DNA of 64,000 nt, from NCBI RefSeq assembly GCF_002482975.1, contig NZ_DLHA01000045.1, forward strand, positions 15,821-79,820. Reading direction: 5' to 3'. How positions within the stretch are numbered: the first letter of the stretch is position 1; each line of letters begins with the position of its first letter. Both the position numbers and the translations under genes were made by a program. Under the pieces are notes generated by a model. That model was not told where the DNA came from and ran no database searches. It saw only the letters and a program-made list of their open reading frames with translations. Source of the DNA: Flavobacterium sp. UBA7680 (GTDB lineage Bacteria > Bacteroidota > Bacteroidia > Flavobacteriales > Flavobacteriaceae). Shown piece by piece: positions 34,571 to 41,828 of the stretch.

Positions 34571-34924
34571 ATGATACCAACAAAAAGTATAAACAAATTT
34601 GCCTTAATAATCTGTTTCCTTTTCTATTTAACATGTTATTTACGTTTTGCCGGACAAGCATTTTTATTAATAGTACAATTGATTTCGGCATTTTTTTTAA
34701 GTATTGAAATATTTTCAAAACCAAATAATTATAAAATAAAAAAACAAATAAAAACATATTGGACAGTTACGATTCTAAATGCGATCATTCTTTTCTCATT
34801 TTTTAATTTCATAATGTGGAATGATTTTTTACAAGTCGTTTTTGTAACTCTAATACCGAATGTTACTGCCATTTATTTTTATAGAATACTAATTAAATGT
34901 GAAAACTCAGGATTTGTGATCTAA
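34571..34924 (+). CDS. Small membrane protein
   Basis: A 117-residue protein with three to four predicted transmembrane helices (about residues 10-28, 30-48, 65-83, 88-106) separated by a short basic loop. No known domain is recognised. First gene after the second palindrome and part of the GbsR-linked group. Confidence 0.65.
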   Translation: MIPTKSINKFALIICFLFYLTCYLRFAGQAFLLIVQLISAFFLSIEIFSKPNNYKIKKQIKTYWTVTILNAIILFSFFNFIMWNDFLQVVFVTLIPNVTAIYFYRILIKCENSGFVI

Positions 34925-34970
34925 AATTATCCAAAATTCTTTTTTCAAAAAATTAAAATTATCCATAATC

Positions 34971-35320
34971 ATGAAAAATCTTAATTACCTAAATTACTTT
35001 TTTTACCGGAGTTCCAGCTATTTTAATCTTGATTGGTCTTTTAGACAATTCCCCTCTTTCTGGCCTCTTTGTATATGGATTGCTTTTCAGCATTTTGACA
35101 GGATTATTTCAGGTTGCAATTGGAGGAAGTATGCTTGCAGATGAGCCAAGAGATAGAAATCTTCAATTATATATATACGGAGTTATTTTCTTTTATAACC
35201 TTATTTATTATCAACCCTTTTTTACCAGATTACTTTTTTAAAAAACATTTCATATTTGGAATGCCAGCTGTCCTCGCCTTATACCTTTCAATAATAATTT
35301 ATAAAAAAGCACACAAATGA
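34971..35320 (+). pseudogene. Small membrane protein gene with two frameshifts at poly-T tracts
   Basis: Starting at ATG 34971, the frame MKNLNYLNYFF shifts at a run of seven T (34998-35004). Removing one T joins it to TGVPAILILIGLLDNSPLSG and a clear multi-helix membrane protein. A second shift at a run of six T (35234-35239) would join this to KKHFIFGMPAVLALYLSIII, ending in the TGA at 35318. Both repairs need one T fewer, giving about 115 aa, the same size as the neighbouring membrane proteins. It is either a decayed gene, a phase-variable one, or homopolymer sequencing error. Confidence 0.65.
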
Positions 35321-36054
35321 ACTTCTTAAAAGCAGAATGGAAAAACTTAGCACTTTTCAATTATGAAGTTGATGCTAAATTATTGGAAAAATACCTTCCC
35401 GCAGGAACTGAAATAGATATCTGGAATAACAAATGTTACGTAAGTCTTGTTGGGTTTATGTTTAAAAACACAAAAGTATTAGGCTTAAAAGTTCCGTTTC
35501 ATGTAGATTTTGAAGAGGTTAATTTAAGATTCTACGTAAAACGTTTTGAAAGTGGTGAATGGAAACGCGGTGTAGTTTTCATTAAAGAAATTGTTCCTAA
35601 AAGCGCCATAACTTTTATCGCTAATGCTTTATATCAGGAACATTATGAAACTCAAAAAATGAGACATCAAATTATTGAGAATGAGAATACCAATACTTTT
35701 ATTTATCAATGGAAAAATGAGAAAAAGTGGAATACAATTAAACTGGAAACCAAAAATGTTTTAACTCAAATTGAAGTTGATTCTGAAGCTGATTTTATTA
35801 CAGAACATTATTTCGGATATACAAAAATTGATGAAGAAACAACTTTTGAATATGAAGTACAACATCCAAGATGGGAACAACTGGAAGTTTTAAATCATAC
35901 AATTGACATTGATTTTGAAAAAACTTATGGAAAGGATTTTGGATTTCTTCAGCACACACAGCCAACTTCAGTTTTCATGGCTAAAGGCTCAAGAATTACA
36001 GTTAAAAATAAAAGAAAACTACAGGCAATTCCAGTTTTAGAAGAAATGTATTAA
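35317..36054 (+). CDS. DUF2071 (YqjF-like) family protein
   Basis: A 245-residue cytoplasmic protein of the YqjF/DUF2071 group, with the typical start (LKAEWKNLALFNYEVD), the LPAGTEID and the VSLVGFMF segments. Its ATG overlaps the stop of the preceding frameshifted gene by ATGA, showing translational coupling and implying that gene was once intact. The biochemical function of the family is unknown; Bacillus homologues are found near stress and redox genes. Confidence 0.85.
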   Translation: MNFLKAEWKNLALFNYEVDAKLLEKYLPAGTEIDIWNNKCYVSLVGFMFKNTKVLGLKVPFHVDFEEVNLRFYVKRFESGEWKRGVVFIKEIVPKSAITFIANALYQEHYETQKMRHQIIENENTNTFIYQWKNEKKWNTIKLETKNVLTQIEVDSEADFITEHYFGYTKIDEETTFEYEVQHPRWEQLEVLNHTIDIDFEKTYGKDFGFLQHTQPTSVFMAKGSRITVKNKRKLQAIPVLEEMY

Positions 36055-36073
36055 CCCATAAATAAAACCAGTC

Positions 36074-36433
36074 ATGAATTTCAACATCATCGGATATTTA
36101 ATATATCTCAGCATTACGACTTTCATCATTTTAAAAGTTGGAAAAATCTGCTACAAAAACGGAAATATTTATGTTGCAGATCTAATCCCTAATCACGCTG
36201 ATCTTTGCCAAAAAATCAATCAGGTTTTGCTTTTAGCTTATTACCTTTTAAATATTGGTTATTGTGCCATGACATTAATTTCCTGGCAGAAAATTATTTC
36301 ATCAACACAATTGATTGAAATGATCTGTATAAAAACAGCTGTCATAATTTTTATTATTTCAATTCTGCATTACCTCAACATTTTAATTATAACTAAATAC
36401 ATTCAAAAACTAATTCATAACAACAAAAACTAA
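36074..36433 (+). CDS. Small membrane protein, paralogue of the next gene
   Basis: A 119-residue protein with four predicted helices. It shares a pattern with the following 128-residue protein: IGYxIYL at the start, a CYKNGNIY/LFKNGKIF segment, then YYLLNIGYCAM versus FYLLNIGFALM. Probably an old tandem duplication. No function recognised. Confidence 0.65.
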   Translation: MNFNIIGYLIYLSITTFIILKVGKICYKNGNIYVADLIPNHADLCQKINQVLLLAYYLLNIGYCAMTLISWQKIISSTQLIEMICIKTAVIIFIISILHYLNILIITKYIQKLIHNNKN

Positions 36434-36438
36434 ATATT

Positions 36439-36825
36439 ATGGAAACTACAAAAATCTTAATCGGTTACAGTATTTATTTACCAGTCGCTTTATTTCTAAC
36501 TTATTACGTTTCTAAAACACTTTTTAAAAACGGAAAAATCTTTATGCTTGACATCTTTAAAGGCCGTGAAGAAATTGCAGAAGCAACCAACAAACTTTTT
36601 GAAACCGGATTTTATCTTTTAAATATTGGTTTTGCCTTAATGATCTTAGAATTGCAATTAAGCAACGATACATATCAGGAATTAATTGAAAATTTAAGTT
36701 ATAAAATTGGCGGTTTTTCTATTTATCTTGGTATCATGTTATTCTTCAACTTGTATTTCTTTTTTAGAGGAAAACGAAAAGCCAAAGAAGCTCAAAGAGA
36801 AGAAAGATTGGTTTTTAAAGCATAA
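36439..36825 (+). CDS. Small membrane protein, paralogue of the previous gene
   Basis: A 128-residue protein with four predicted helices and a charged C-terminal tail (KRKAKEAQREER). It follows its paralogue by 5 nt and is followed by a terminator, so it ends this transcription unit. No known function. Confidence 0.65.
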   Translation: METTKILIGYSIYLPVALFLTYYVSKTLFKNGKIFMLDIFKGREEIAEATNKLFETGFYLLNIGFALMILELQLSNDTYQELIENLSYKIGGFSIYLGIMLFFNLYFFFRGKRKAKEAQREERLVFKA

Positions 36826-36836
36826 CTATCCGTTCT

Positions 36837-36869
36837 AAACCCGACAGGTTTTAAAAACCTGTCGGGTTT
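36837..36869. terminator. Intrinsic terminator
   Basis: AAACCCGACAGGTTT / AAACCTGTCGGGTTT hairpin, same family as at 6161 and 44704. Confidence 0.85.
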
Positions 36870-36892
36870 GATAAAACCTAAATTTAGATAAA

Positions 36893-37675
36893 ATGACACA
36901 TCAGGAAATACTCAAAAAAGTGCAATGGAAAGATTTGAAAACACTTAGCTTTAAAGAAATGCTAATTGAAAACAACTTGACAATTCCGTGGTTTCTAGTT
37001 TCTATGACACTTTCTTATTTTGGCTATTATTTATTAGCGATTCCTTTTTCAGCTTTTTTCTTTCTAGCCGGATTAAGACAAGTGCATAATGGTTTTCATA
37101 ATTCATTGGGAACAAACAAATTCTTGACTTGGTTTACACTTTATTCAAACAGTATTTTATTGATGGTTTCAATTCATGCCGTTAAATTCAATCATATTCG
37201 ACATCATAAATATTGTTTGTCTGATGAAGATTACGAAGGAAAATCAGCAAAAATGACTTGGTACGGAGCTATTCTTTATGGACCAATTCATATGTTTTTG
37301 ATCCATAAAGTGACTTTGCAAAAAGGAAATAGAAATTATGTCAAAAATGTAATCTTAGAGCTTTTTTCTATTGCAGTAGTAACTTTTATAATTTTCTATT
37401 TTCAGATTCATTTTCTGATCTATCATTTTATCATAATGGTCTTCGCCGAATTTTTAATGGCTTTCTTTGCGGTTTGGACTGTACATCATGATACCGAAGA
37501 TTCTCCGGAATTTGCCAGAACACAGCGAGAAGACTGGAAAAACAAAATTACTTTTAGCATGTTTTATCATTTAGAACATCATTTATTTCCGGCTGTTCCA
37601 ACAATTAAATTACCAGAACTGGCAAGAAGAATTGATGATGTATTTCCAGAAATTGAGAAAAAGAACACTTTTTAG
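36893..37675 (+). CDS. Fatty acid desaturase family protein
   Basis: A 260-residue integral membrane diiron enzyme. Histidine boxes: HNGFH (65-69), HIRHH (101-105) and HLEHH near residue 240, with membrane helices between. It introduces a double bond or hydroxyl into acyl or carotenoid-like chains; the substrate is not evident. It begins 24 nt after the terminator, so it probably has its own promoter, although no clear -7 element is visible. It may work with the neighbouring membrane-stress genes. Confidence 0.88.
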   Translation: MTHQEILKKVQWKDLKTLSFKEMLIENNLTIPWFLVSMTLSYFGYYLLAIPFSAFFFLAGLRQVHNGFHNSLGTNKFLTWFTLYSNSILLMVSIHAVKFNHIRHHKYCLSDEDYEGKSAKMTWYGAILYGPIHMFLIHKVTLQKGNRNYVKNVILELFSIAVVTFIIFYFQIHFLIYHFIIMVFAEFLMAFFAVWTVHHDTEDSPEFARTQREDWKNKITFSMFYHLEHHLFPAVPTIKLPELARRIDDVFPEIEKKNTF

Positions 37676-37692
37676 TTGTAAAATATTAGGTT

Positions 37693-37778
37693 GCCACGAA
37701 TTACACTAATTTCCACTAATTTTTATTTTCTAAATCAATTGCAAAAATGAATTCGTGAAAATTCGTGCAATTCGTGGC
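37693..37778. repeat. Inverted repeat of the GCCACGAATT family
   Basis: Arms 37693-37721 (GCCACGAATTACACTAATTT...) and 37750-37778 (ends CAATTCGTGGC), imperfectly paired. It is a second copy of arm B of the element at 17423-17616, here as a simple nested hairpin. Confidence 0.7.
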
Positions 37779-37794
37779 AAAAAATCTACACCCA

Positions 37795-38706
37795 ATGAAA
37801 AAACTCATAATCGCAGCCGGAACAGGTTTTCTCGGACAAGTTTTAATCAATCATTTCAAAGATAAATTTGAAGAAATTGTAATTCTAACCCGAGGAAAAT
37901 CTCAAACAATTAACGGAATTAAATATGTAAACTGGAATGCCAGAACTTTTTCTGGCTGGGAAAAGGAATTGGAGAGTGCGACGGTTTTAATTAATCTCGC
38001 TGGAAAATCTGTTGATTGTCGTTATACCAAAGAGAATAAAAAAGAAATTCTTTGGTCTAGAATTGAAAGTACCAAGATTTTAAACAAAGCGGTTTTGAAT
38101 TGTAAAAATCCACCGAAACATTGGCTGAATTCATCAACGGCAACTATTTATCGTTTTTCTTTAGACAAACAAATGGATGAAGTTAACGGTGAAATTGGAA
38201 ATGATTTTTCTATAAATGTGGCACTTTCATGGGAAAAAGCATTTTTTAAAACCGAAACTTCAAATACGTTAAAAACGGCTTTGCGGACTTCTATTGTTTT
38301 AGGAAAAAATGGAGGCGCTTTAATTCCGTTGAAGACTTTGGCTAAAATTGGTTTTGGAGGAAAACAAGGAAACGGAAATCAGTTTATAAGCTGGATTCAC
38401 GAAGAAGATTTTGCAAATGCGGTTGATTTTATTATTGAAAAAGAAATTACCGGAGTTATAAATGTGGTTTCTCCAGAACCTATTCGTAATGCTGATTTTA
38501 TGCAGAAACTTCGAAAAGCTGTTGGTTTTCCTTTTGGAATTCCGCTTAACAAATTCTTTCTAGAAATTGGAGCATTTTTTATTCGAACAGAAACAGAACT
38601 GGTTTTGAAAAGTCGAAATGTGATTCCGAAAAAGCTTTTGCAAAATGGATTTCAATTTAAGTTTGGAGATATTGATAATGCTTTTAAAACTTTATTAAAG
38701 AAATGA
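37795..38706 (+). CDS. TIGR01777-type SDR epimerase
   Basis: A 303-residue NAD(P)-binding protein with a Rossmann loop LIIAAGTGFLGQ, the NLAGKSVDCRYT segment typical of the family, and a C-terminal DUF1731 region. I start at the ATG at 37795 (MKKLIIAAG), since the upstream extension runs into the inverted repeat. It heads a rightward set whose members overlap by ATGA: epimerase, membrane protein, SRPBCC protein. Reaction unknown. Confidence 0.88.
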   Translation: MKKLIIAAGTGFLGQVLINHFKDKFEEIVILTRGKSQTINGIKYVNWNARTFSGWEKELESATVLINLAGKSVDCRYTKENKKEILWSRIESTKILNKAVLNCKNPPKHWLNSSTATIYRFSLDKQMDEVNGEIGNDFSINVALSWEKAFFKTETSNTLKTALRTSIVLGKNGGALIPLKTLAKIGFGGKQGNGNQFISWIHEEDFANAVDFIIEKEITGVINVVSPEPIRNADFMQKLRKAVGFPFGIPLNKFFLEIGAFFIRTETELVLKSRNVIPKKLLQNGFQFKFGDIDNAFKTLLKK

Positions 38707-39095
38707 ATTGGACCTTTACAGGTAGACATTGGACTTTCACACTACTATGCGGACCATTTATTTTTGCATTAATAAATGGTTTTAATACCAATTGGAGTCC
38801 AAACAATTATCTTGATTTTTTTCAATTATATCCATTTACAATATTCATCGGACTTCTCTTTTCCCTGCCAACTTATTCTTTTTATATCGTTCTTTTTACC
38901 TTTTTTAAAAACAAAAAGATAAAAACGATTAATGAAAAAGCAGCTCTAATTATCATTGTAATAATTGGAATTTTTATAACAACATCACTTATAAATGGGA
39001 CTGTATGGCTTGACCTTGCCATATCTTATTCAATCTCATCAATTATAACAGGGTTATTTTTTACACAATATTTTAAAGATCACGAAGAATCATGA
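38703..39095 (+). CDS. Small membrane protein
   Basis: A 130-residue protein with four predicted helices. It overlaps both neighbours by ATGA, so it is translationally coupled to the epimerase and to the SRPBCC protein. No domain recognised. Confidence 0.7.
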   Translation: MNWTFTGRHWTFTLLCGPFIFALINGFNTNWSPNNYLDFFQLYPFTIFIGLLFSLPTYSFYIVLFTFFKNKKIKTINEKAALIIIVIIGIFITTSLINGTVWLDLAISYSISSIITGLFFTQYFKDHEES

Positions 39096-39547
39096 CAACA
39101 ATACACCTCACAACAAAAATAAAAGCGTCAAAACAAATCGTTTTTGACGCCTCAAGAAATATCGATATTCATCAGCAATCTGCAAGTCCTACAAAAGAAA
39201 AAGCAATTGCCGGAGTGACATCTGGATTAATAAATTTAAACGAAACAGTAACTTGGCGAGGCAAACACTTCGGGGTTTATCTCACACACAAAACCCGAAT
39301 TCCTGTAATGGATTTCTACGATTATTTTGTGGATGAAATGGAAGAAGGAAAATTTAAATCTTTCAGGCATGAACATATTTTTGAGGAACAAAATGGCGTA
39401 ACAATCATGAAAGATGTATTACAATATGAAACTCCGTTCGGGATATTTGGAGAACTTTTCGATATTCTATTTTTAGAAAAGCATCTTACTAATTTTCTTT
39501 TGGAAAGAAATAAGGTTTTAAAAGAAGTATCTGAAAAACTTAGTTAA
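39092..39547 (+). CDS. SRPBCC (START-like) domain protein
   Basis: A 151-residue single-domain protein of the polyketide cyclase/dehydrase (SRPBCC) superfamily: VFDASRNIDIHQQS at the start, the TWRGKHFGV strand and the C-terminal long helix (FLLERNKVLKEVSEK). The family binds hydrophobic ligands. Homologues are often found beside TIGR01777 epimerases, as here. Confidence 0.85.
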   Translation: MTTIHLTTKIKASKQIVFDASRNIDIHQQSASPTKEKAIAGVTSGLINLNETVTWRGKHFGVYLTHKTRIPVMDFYDYFVDEMEEGKFKSFRHEHIFEEQNGVTIMKDVLQYETPFGIFGELFDILFLEKHLTNFLLERNKVLKEVSEKLS

Positions 39548-39616
39548 TATAATTTTCTTACTTTTATAAGTAATTCATTTCTGAATGATTCAGATAAATT
39601 AATCAAAAACATACTT

Positions 39617-40012
39617 ATGAAATTAAAAACAATATTAACTGTACTTCTTTTTACTATTTCTTTTATTGGTTTTTCGCAAAGCAATTGTAAAACTTTAAAA
39701 GGCTGCGAACGTAAATTATGTGAGTTAAATACAAAATTAACTGCTGCTAAAAAAGCTGGAAATCAAAACCAGATTAAAGGAGTTGAAGATGCTATCGCGC
39801 AGACCAAGAAAAACTGTACCACAAAAACAGTCAATAAAGATCTGGACAAAAAGGTAAAAAAGAAACAGCAAAAAGTCAACGAAAGAACTGCCGATTTGAA
39901 CGAAGCTATTAAAGACAAAGAAAGCAAAGAAAAAATCGACAAAAAAAGAAAAAAACTTGATGAAGCTAAAGCTGATTTGAATAAAGCTTTGGCAGAACAA
40001 AAAGCGAAATAG
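39617..40012 (+). CDS. DUF1090-like secreted coiled-coil protein
   Basis: A 131-residue protein with signal peptide (cleavage after GFSQ), cysteines in NCKTLKGCERKLC and KKNC, and an extended Lys/Glu-rich coiled coil to the C-terminus. The layout fits DUF1090 (YqjC-like) periplasmic proteins. Role unknown. Confidence 0.75.
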   Translation: MKLKTILTVLLFTISFIGFSQSNCKTLKGCERKLCELNTKLTAAKKAGNQNQIKGVEDAIAQTKKNCTTKTVNKDLDKKVKKKQQKVNERTADLNEAIKDKESKEKIDKKRKKLDEAKADLNKALAEQKAK

Positions 40013-40073
40013 ATTACTCTAGAATTATTTCACGCAGATTTCGCAGATTTGAGCAGACTAAAAAGATAATTTC

Positions 40074-40200
40074 AATTGCCTCCAGCTTTAGCTAGGGGTA
40101 AAAATGAGCATCCAATCTGGGCTTTAGCCAAATGATAAAATTTGGCTAAAGCCTCCAATATTTGAGCATATCTCACCTCCAGCTAAAGCTGGAGGCAATT
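40074..40200. repeat. Nested palindromic element (AATTGCCTCCAGCTTTAGCT arms)
   Basis: A perfect 20-bp outer stem (40074-40093 with 40181-40200) encloses an inner TTTAGCCAAAT/ATTTGGCTAAA stem. The motif CAGCTAAAGCTGGAGG is widespread in Flavobacteriaceae intergenic DNA as I remember it, possibly a REP-type element mobilised by a transposase. No transposase is nearby. Confidence 0.8.
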
Positions 40201-40375
40201 GAAAAATGAATTAAATCAAAATCTATTTTTCAAACTCTACAATTCAAACATAGCCCGCAGTTTCAACCGCGGGAAACGTTATGTAAAGAAAGCGCCCCAA
40301 TGGTTGAAACGATTGGCAATATTCCTAAAGCATTATATTCCTAAATATTTTAAAATGAATTTTCTCGTTTTACAG

Positions 40376-40468
40376 TTTGCGTGAGGGATAGAAGCGGATA
40401 GCCCACAGCCTGACGAAGGAAGTGCGAGGACTTGGAGCGGATAGCCCGACCCGGAGGGACACGCCCAA
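40376..40468. ncRNA. GC-rich, possibly structured RNA element
   Basis: A 93-nt GC-rich island in otherwise AT-rich DNA. End arms GCGTG (40379-40383) and CACGC (40460-40464) could close it. Inside are two direct copies of AGCGGATAGCCC (40393-40404 and 40436-40447). It could be a small RNA, a decayed repeat, or a transcript tail; strand not determined. The GC contrast is the main evidence. The 40201-40375 and 40469-40549 flanks hold no convincing gene. Confidence 0.4.
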
Positions 40469-40549
40469 ATGCTGAAATTCATTTATACTGGAGAATATCT
40501 TATTTAATTATATTTGCGATTTAAATAAACAAGAAAATACATCTGATAA

Positions 40550-40816
40550 ATGAATCTTTTCAAAATTAAAATACTGGAAAATATCTGCTATACTGAACTT
40601 GTTTATGGCAGAATAAATAAAAAGCTAAAAACAAACTTCACGAAATCTGAGATTGAAGAAATGATTTTTGCAGTTTTAGAAAAAACGGATGTAAAGTATT
40701 ATCCGAAAATTGGGAAAAACTTTTATGTTTCCAATACAGAACACAATATTAAAATTACTGTAAATTCAAACACTTACAGAATTATTACAGTAGACAGAAT
40801 TAATAAGAAATTATAA
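40550..40816 (+). CDS. DUF3781 family protein
   Basis: An 88-residue protein without signal peptide, containing the family's characteristic ICYTELVYGRINKKL, KTDVKYYPKIGKNFYV and ITVNSNTYRIITVDR segments. The family is common in Firmicutes, and its appearance here as a lone gene beside repeats may point to horizontal acquisition. Its end overlaps the convergent membrane-protein gene by 6 nt. Function unknown. Confidence 0.8.
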   Translation: MNLFKIKILENICYTELVYGRINKKLKTNFTKSEIEEMIFAVLEKTDVKYYPKIGKNFYVSNTEHNIKITVNSNTYRIITVDRINKKL

Positions 40817-41617
40817 AAACGCAATCATTAACCACCAAAATATCGGTACACTTTCGACCCAAAAAGAAGTATAATATCGAGATCGGTTTGTATTAGCAAA
40901 AAAGATAAAAAACATTAAAGTCACAACCATAATGAGATTAATGATAAGATCGTGAACTGTAAAAGTTAAAATTCCTAAAACCCAAAACGGAACCAAAAGT
41001 AAAAACCCTAAAATCTTTGTTCTTTTTACGCCAATCGTCTGCGGAACGGTTTGCAAATGCGGATCATCATTAGCTAAATCCAGAATTTCGAAAACTAAAA
41101 TCAGAACAAAAACCAATACAAAACGCTGGATACATTTTACAAAAAAGTTGGCTGTAAACTGAATTTCGGCATTTATATAGGGTAAAACCAAAGTCGCTCC
41201 TACCCAGCAAAGTGCTACAATATAAATTTTTACTCCTGCCCAGTTTCGGGCATTTTTTCTGTTTGGGAAAAACGGTAAAGTATAAAGCGCCGTTATGGCA
41301 AAAATTACTACGGAAATAATTTGGGTGATTCGCTTTAAATGGAAAAAATAGTAGCCGACTAAAATCACCGAAATGAAACTTAAAACAGCGATAATTTTTA
41401 ATTGAATGCCAACCGGTTTTCTTTTCACCCGAACTAAAGCATCATATTTTACAAAATTATATCCTACAATTGTTCCAAAAAAAACAAACAATGCCATGGG
41501 TTCATCATACTGAATATGAAAGAAATGAAAAGTAATACGAACCAAAGCATAACACGATAAAGCCACGTGAATACTGCTGTTTAAATAAAAATCTAATATT
41601 TGTTTTAGAAGTTTCAT
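40811..41617 (-). CDS. UbiA-like integral membrane protein
   Basis: A 268-residue protein with about eight predicted helices. The layout resembles UbiA prenyltransferases, but the usual NDxxDxxxD aspartate motif is not seen; LDLANDD near residue 180 may be a remnant. Annotated homologues are often just hypothetical membrane proteins. It is convergent with the DUF3781 gene, its promoter facing gcvP. Confidence 0.6.
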   Translation of the reverse strand: MKLLKQILDFYLNSSIHVALSCYALVRITFHFFHIQYDEPMALFVFFGTIVGYNFVKYDALVRVKRKPVGIQLKIIAVLSFISVILVGYYFFHLKRITQIISVVIFAITALYTLPFFPNRKNARNWAGVKIYIVALCWVGATLVLPYINAEIQFTANFFVKCIQRFVLVFVLILVFEILDLANDDPHLQTVPQTIGVKRTKILGFLLLVPFWVLGILTFTVHDLIINLIMVVTLMFFIFFANTNRSRYYTSFWVESVPIFWWLMIAFL

Positions 41618-41713
41618 GCCTCAAATCTAATCAATTGGTAACAAATCAACTCTTTAGTTATAAATTTGATAAAAATTGAAGTTAAAAATACCCATTAAAT
41701 TATTAATAATACT

Positions 41714-41803
41714 TAATTTTGCGCCACAAAAAAACAACACATTTACTATAAAATGTAATAAACCTTGTGAAATCGTATAAAAACACTCGGCAAATTACTT
41801 TTG
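41714..41803 (+). promoter_or_regulatory. Two candidate -7 elements for gcvP
   Basis: TAATTTTG at 41714-41721 and TACTTTTG at 41796-41803 both match TAnnTTTG exactly. The second is 25 nt from the start codon. Neither has a clear TTTG at -33. I see no structured leader such as a glycine riboswitch. Confidence 0.5.
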
Positions 41804-41828
41804 ATCTTTAAAAAATAGACTGCTACAG

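Noticed and set aside
39737..40000. Minus-strand frame opposite the DUF1090-like gene
   Set aside because: Phe/Ser-rich shadow of the Lys/Glu-rich coiled coil on the other strand.
40199..40384. Basic 61-codon reading frame near the 40-kb repeats
   Set aside because: Only a TTG start, which overlaps the end of a palindromic repeat, and the stop lies at the edge of the GC-rich element. No homology or promoter recognised.
41618..41828. Glycine riboswitch before gcvP
   Set aside because: No paired aptamer-like GC-rich structure; the spacer is AT-rich and contains only promoter elements.
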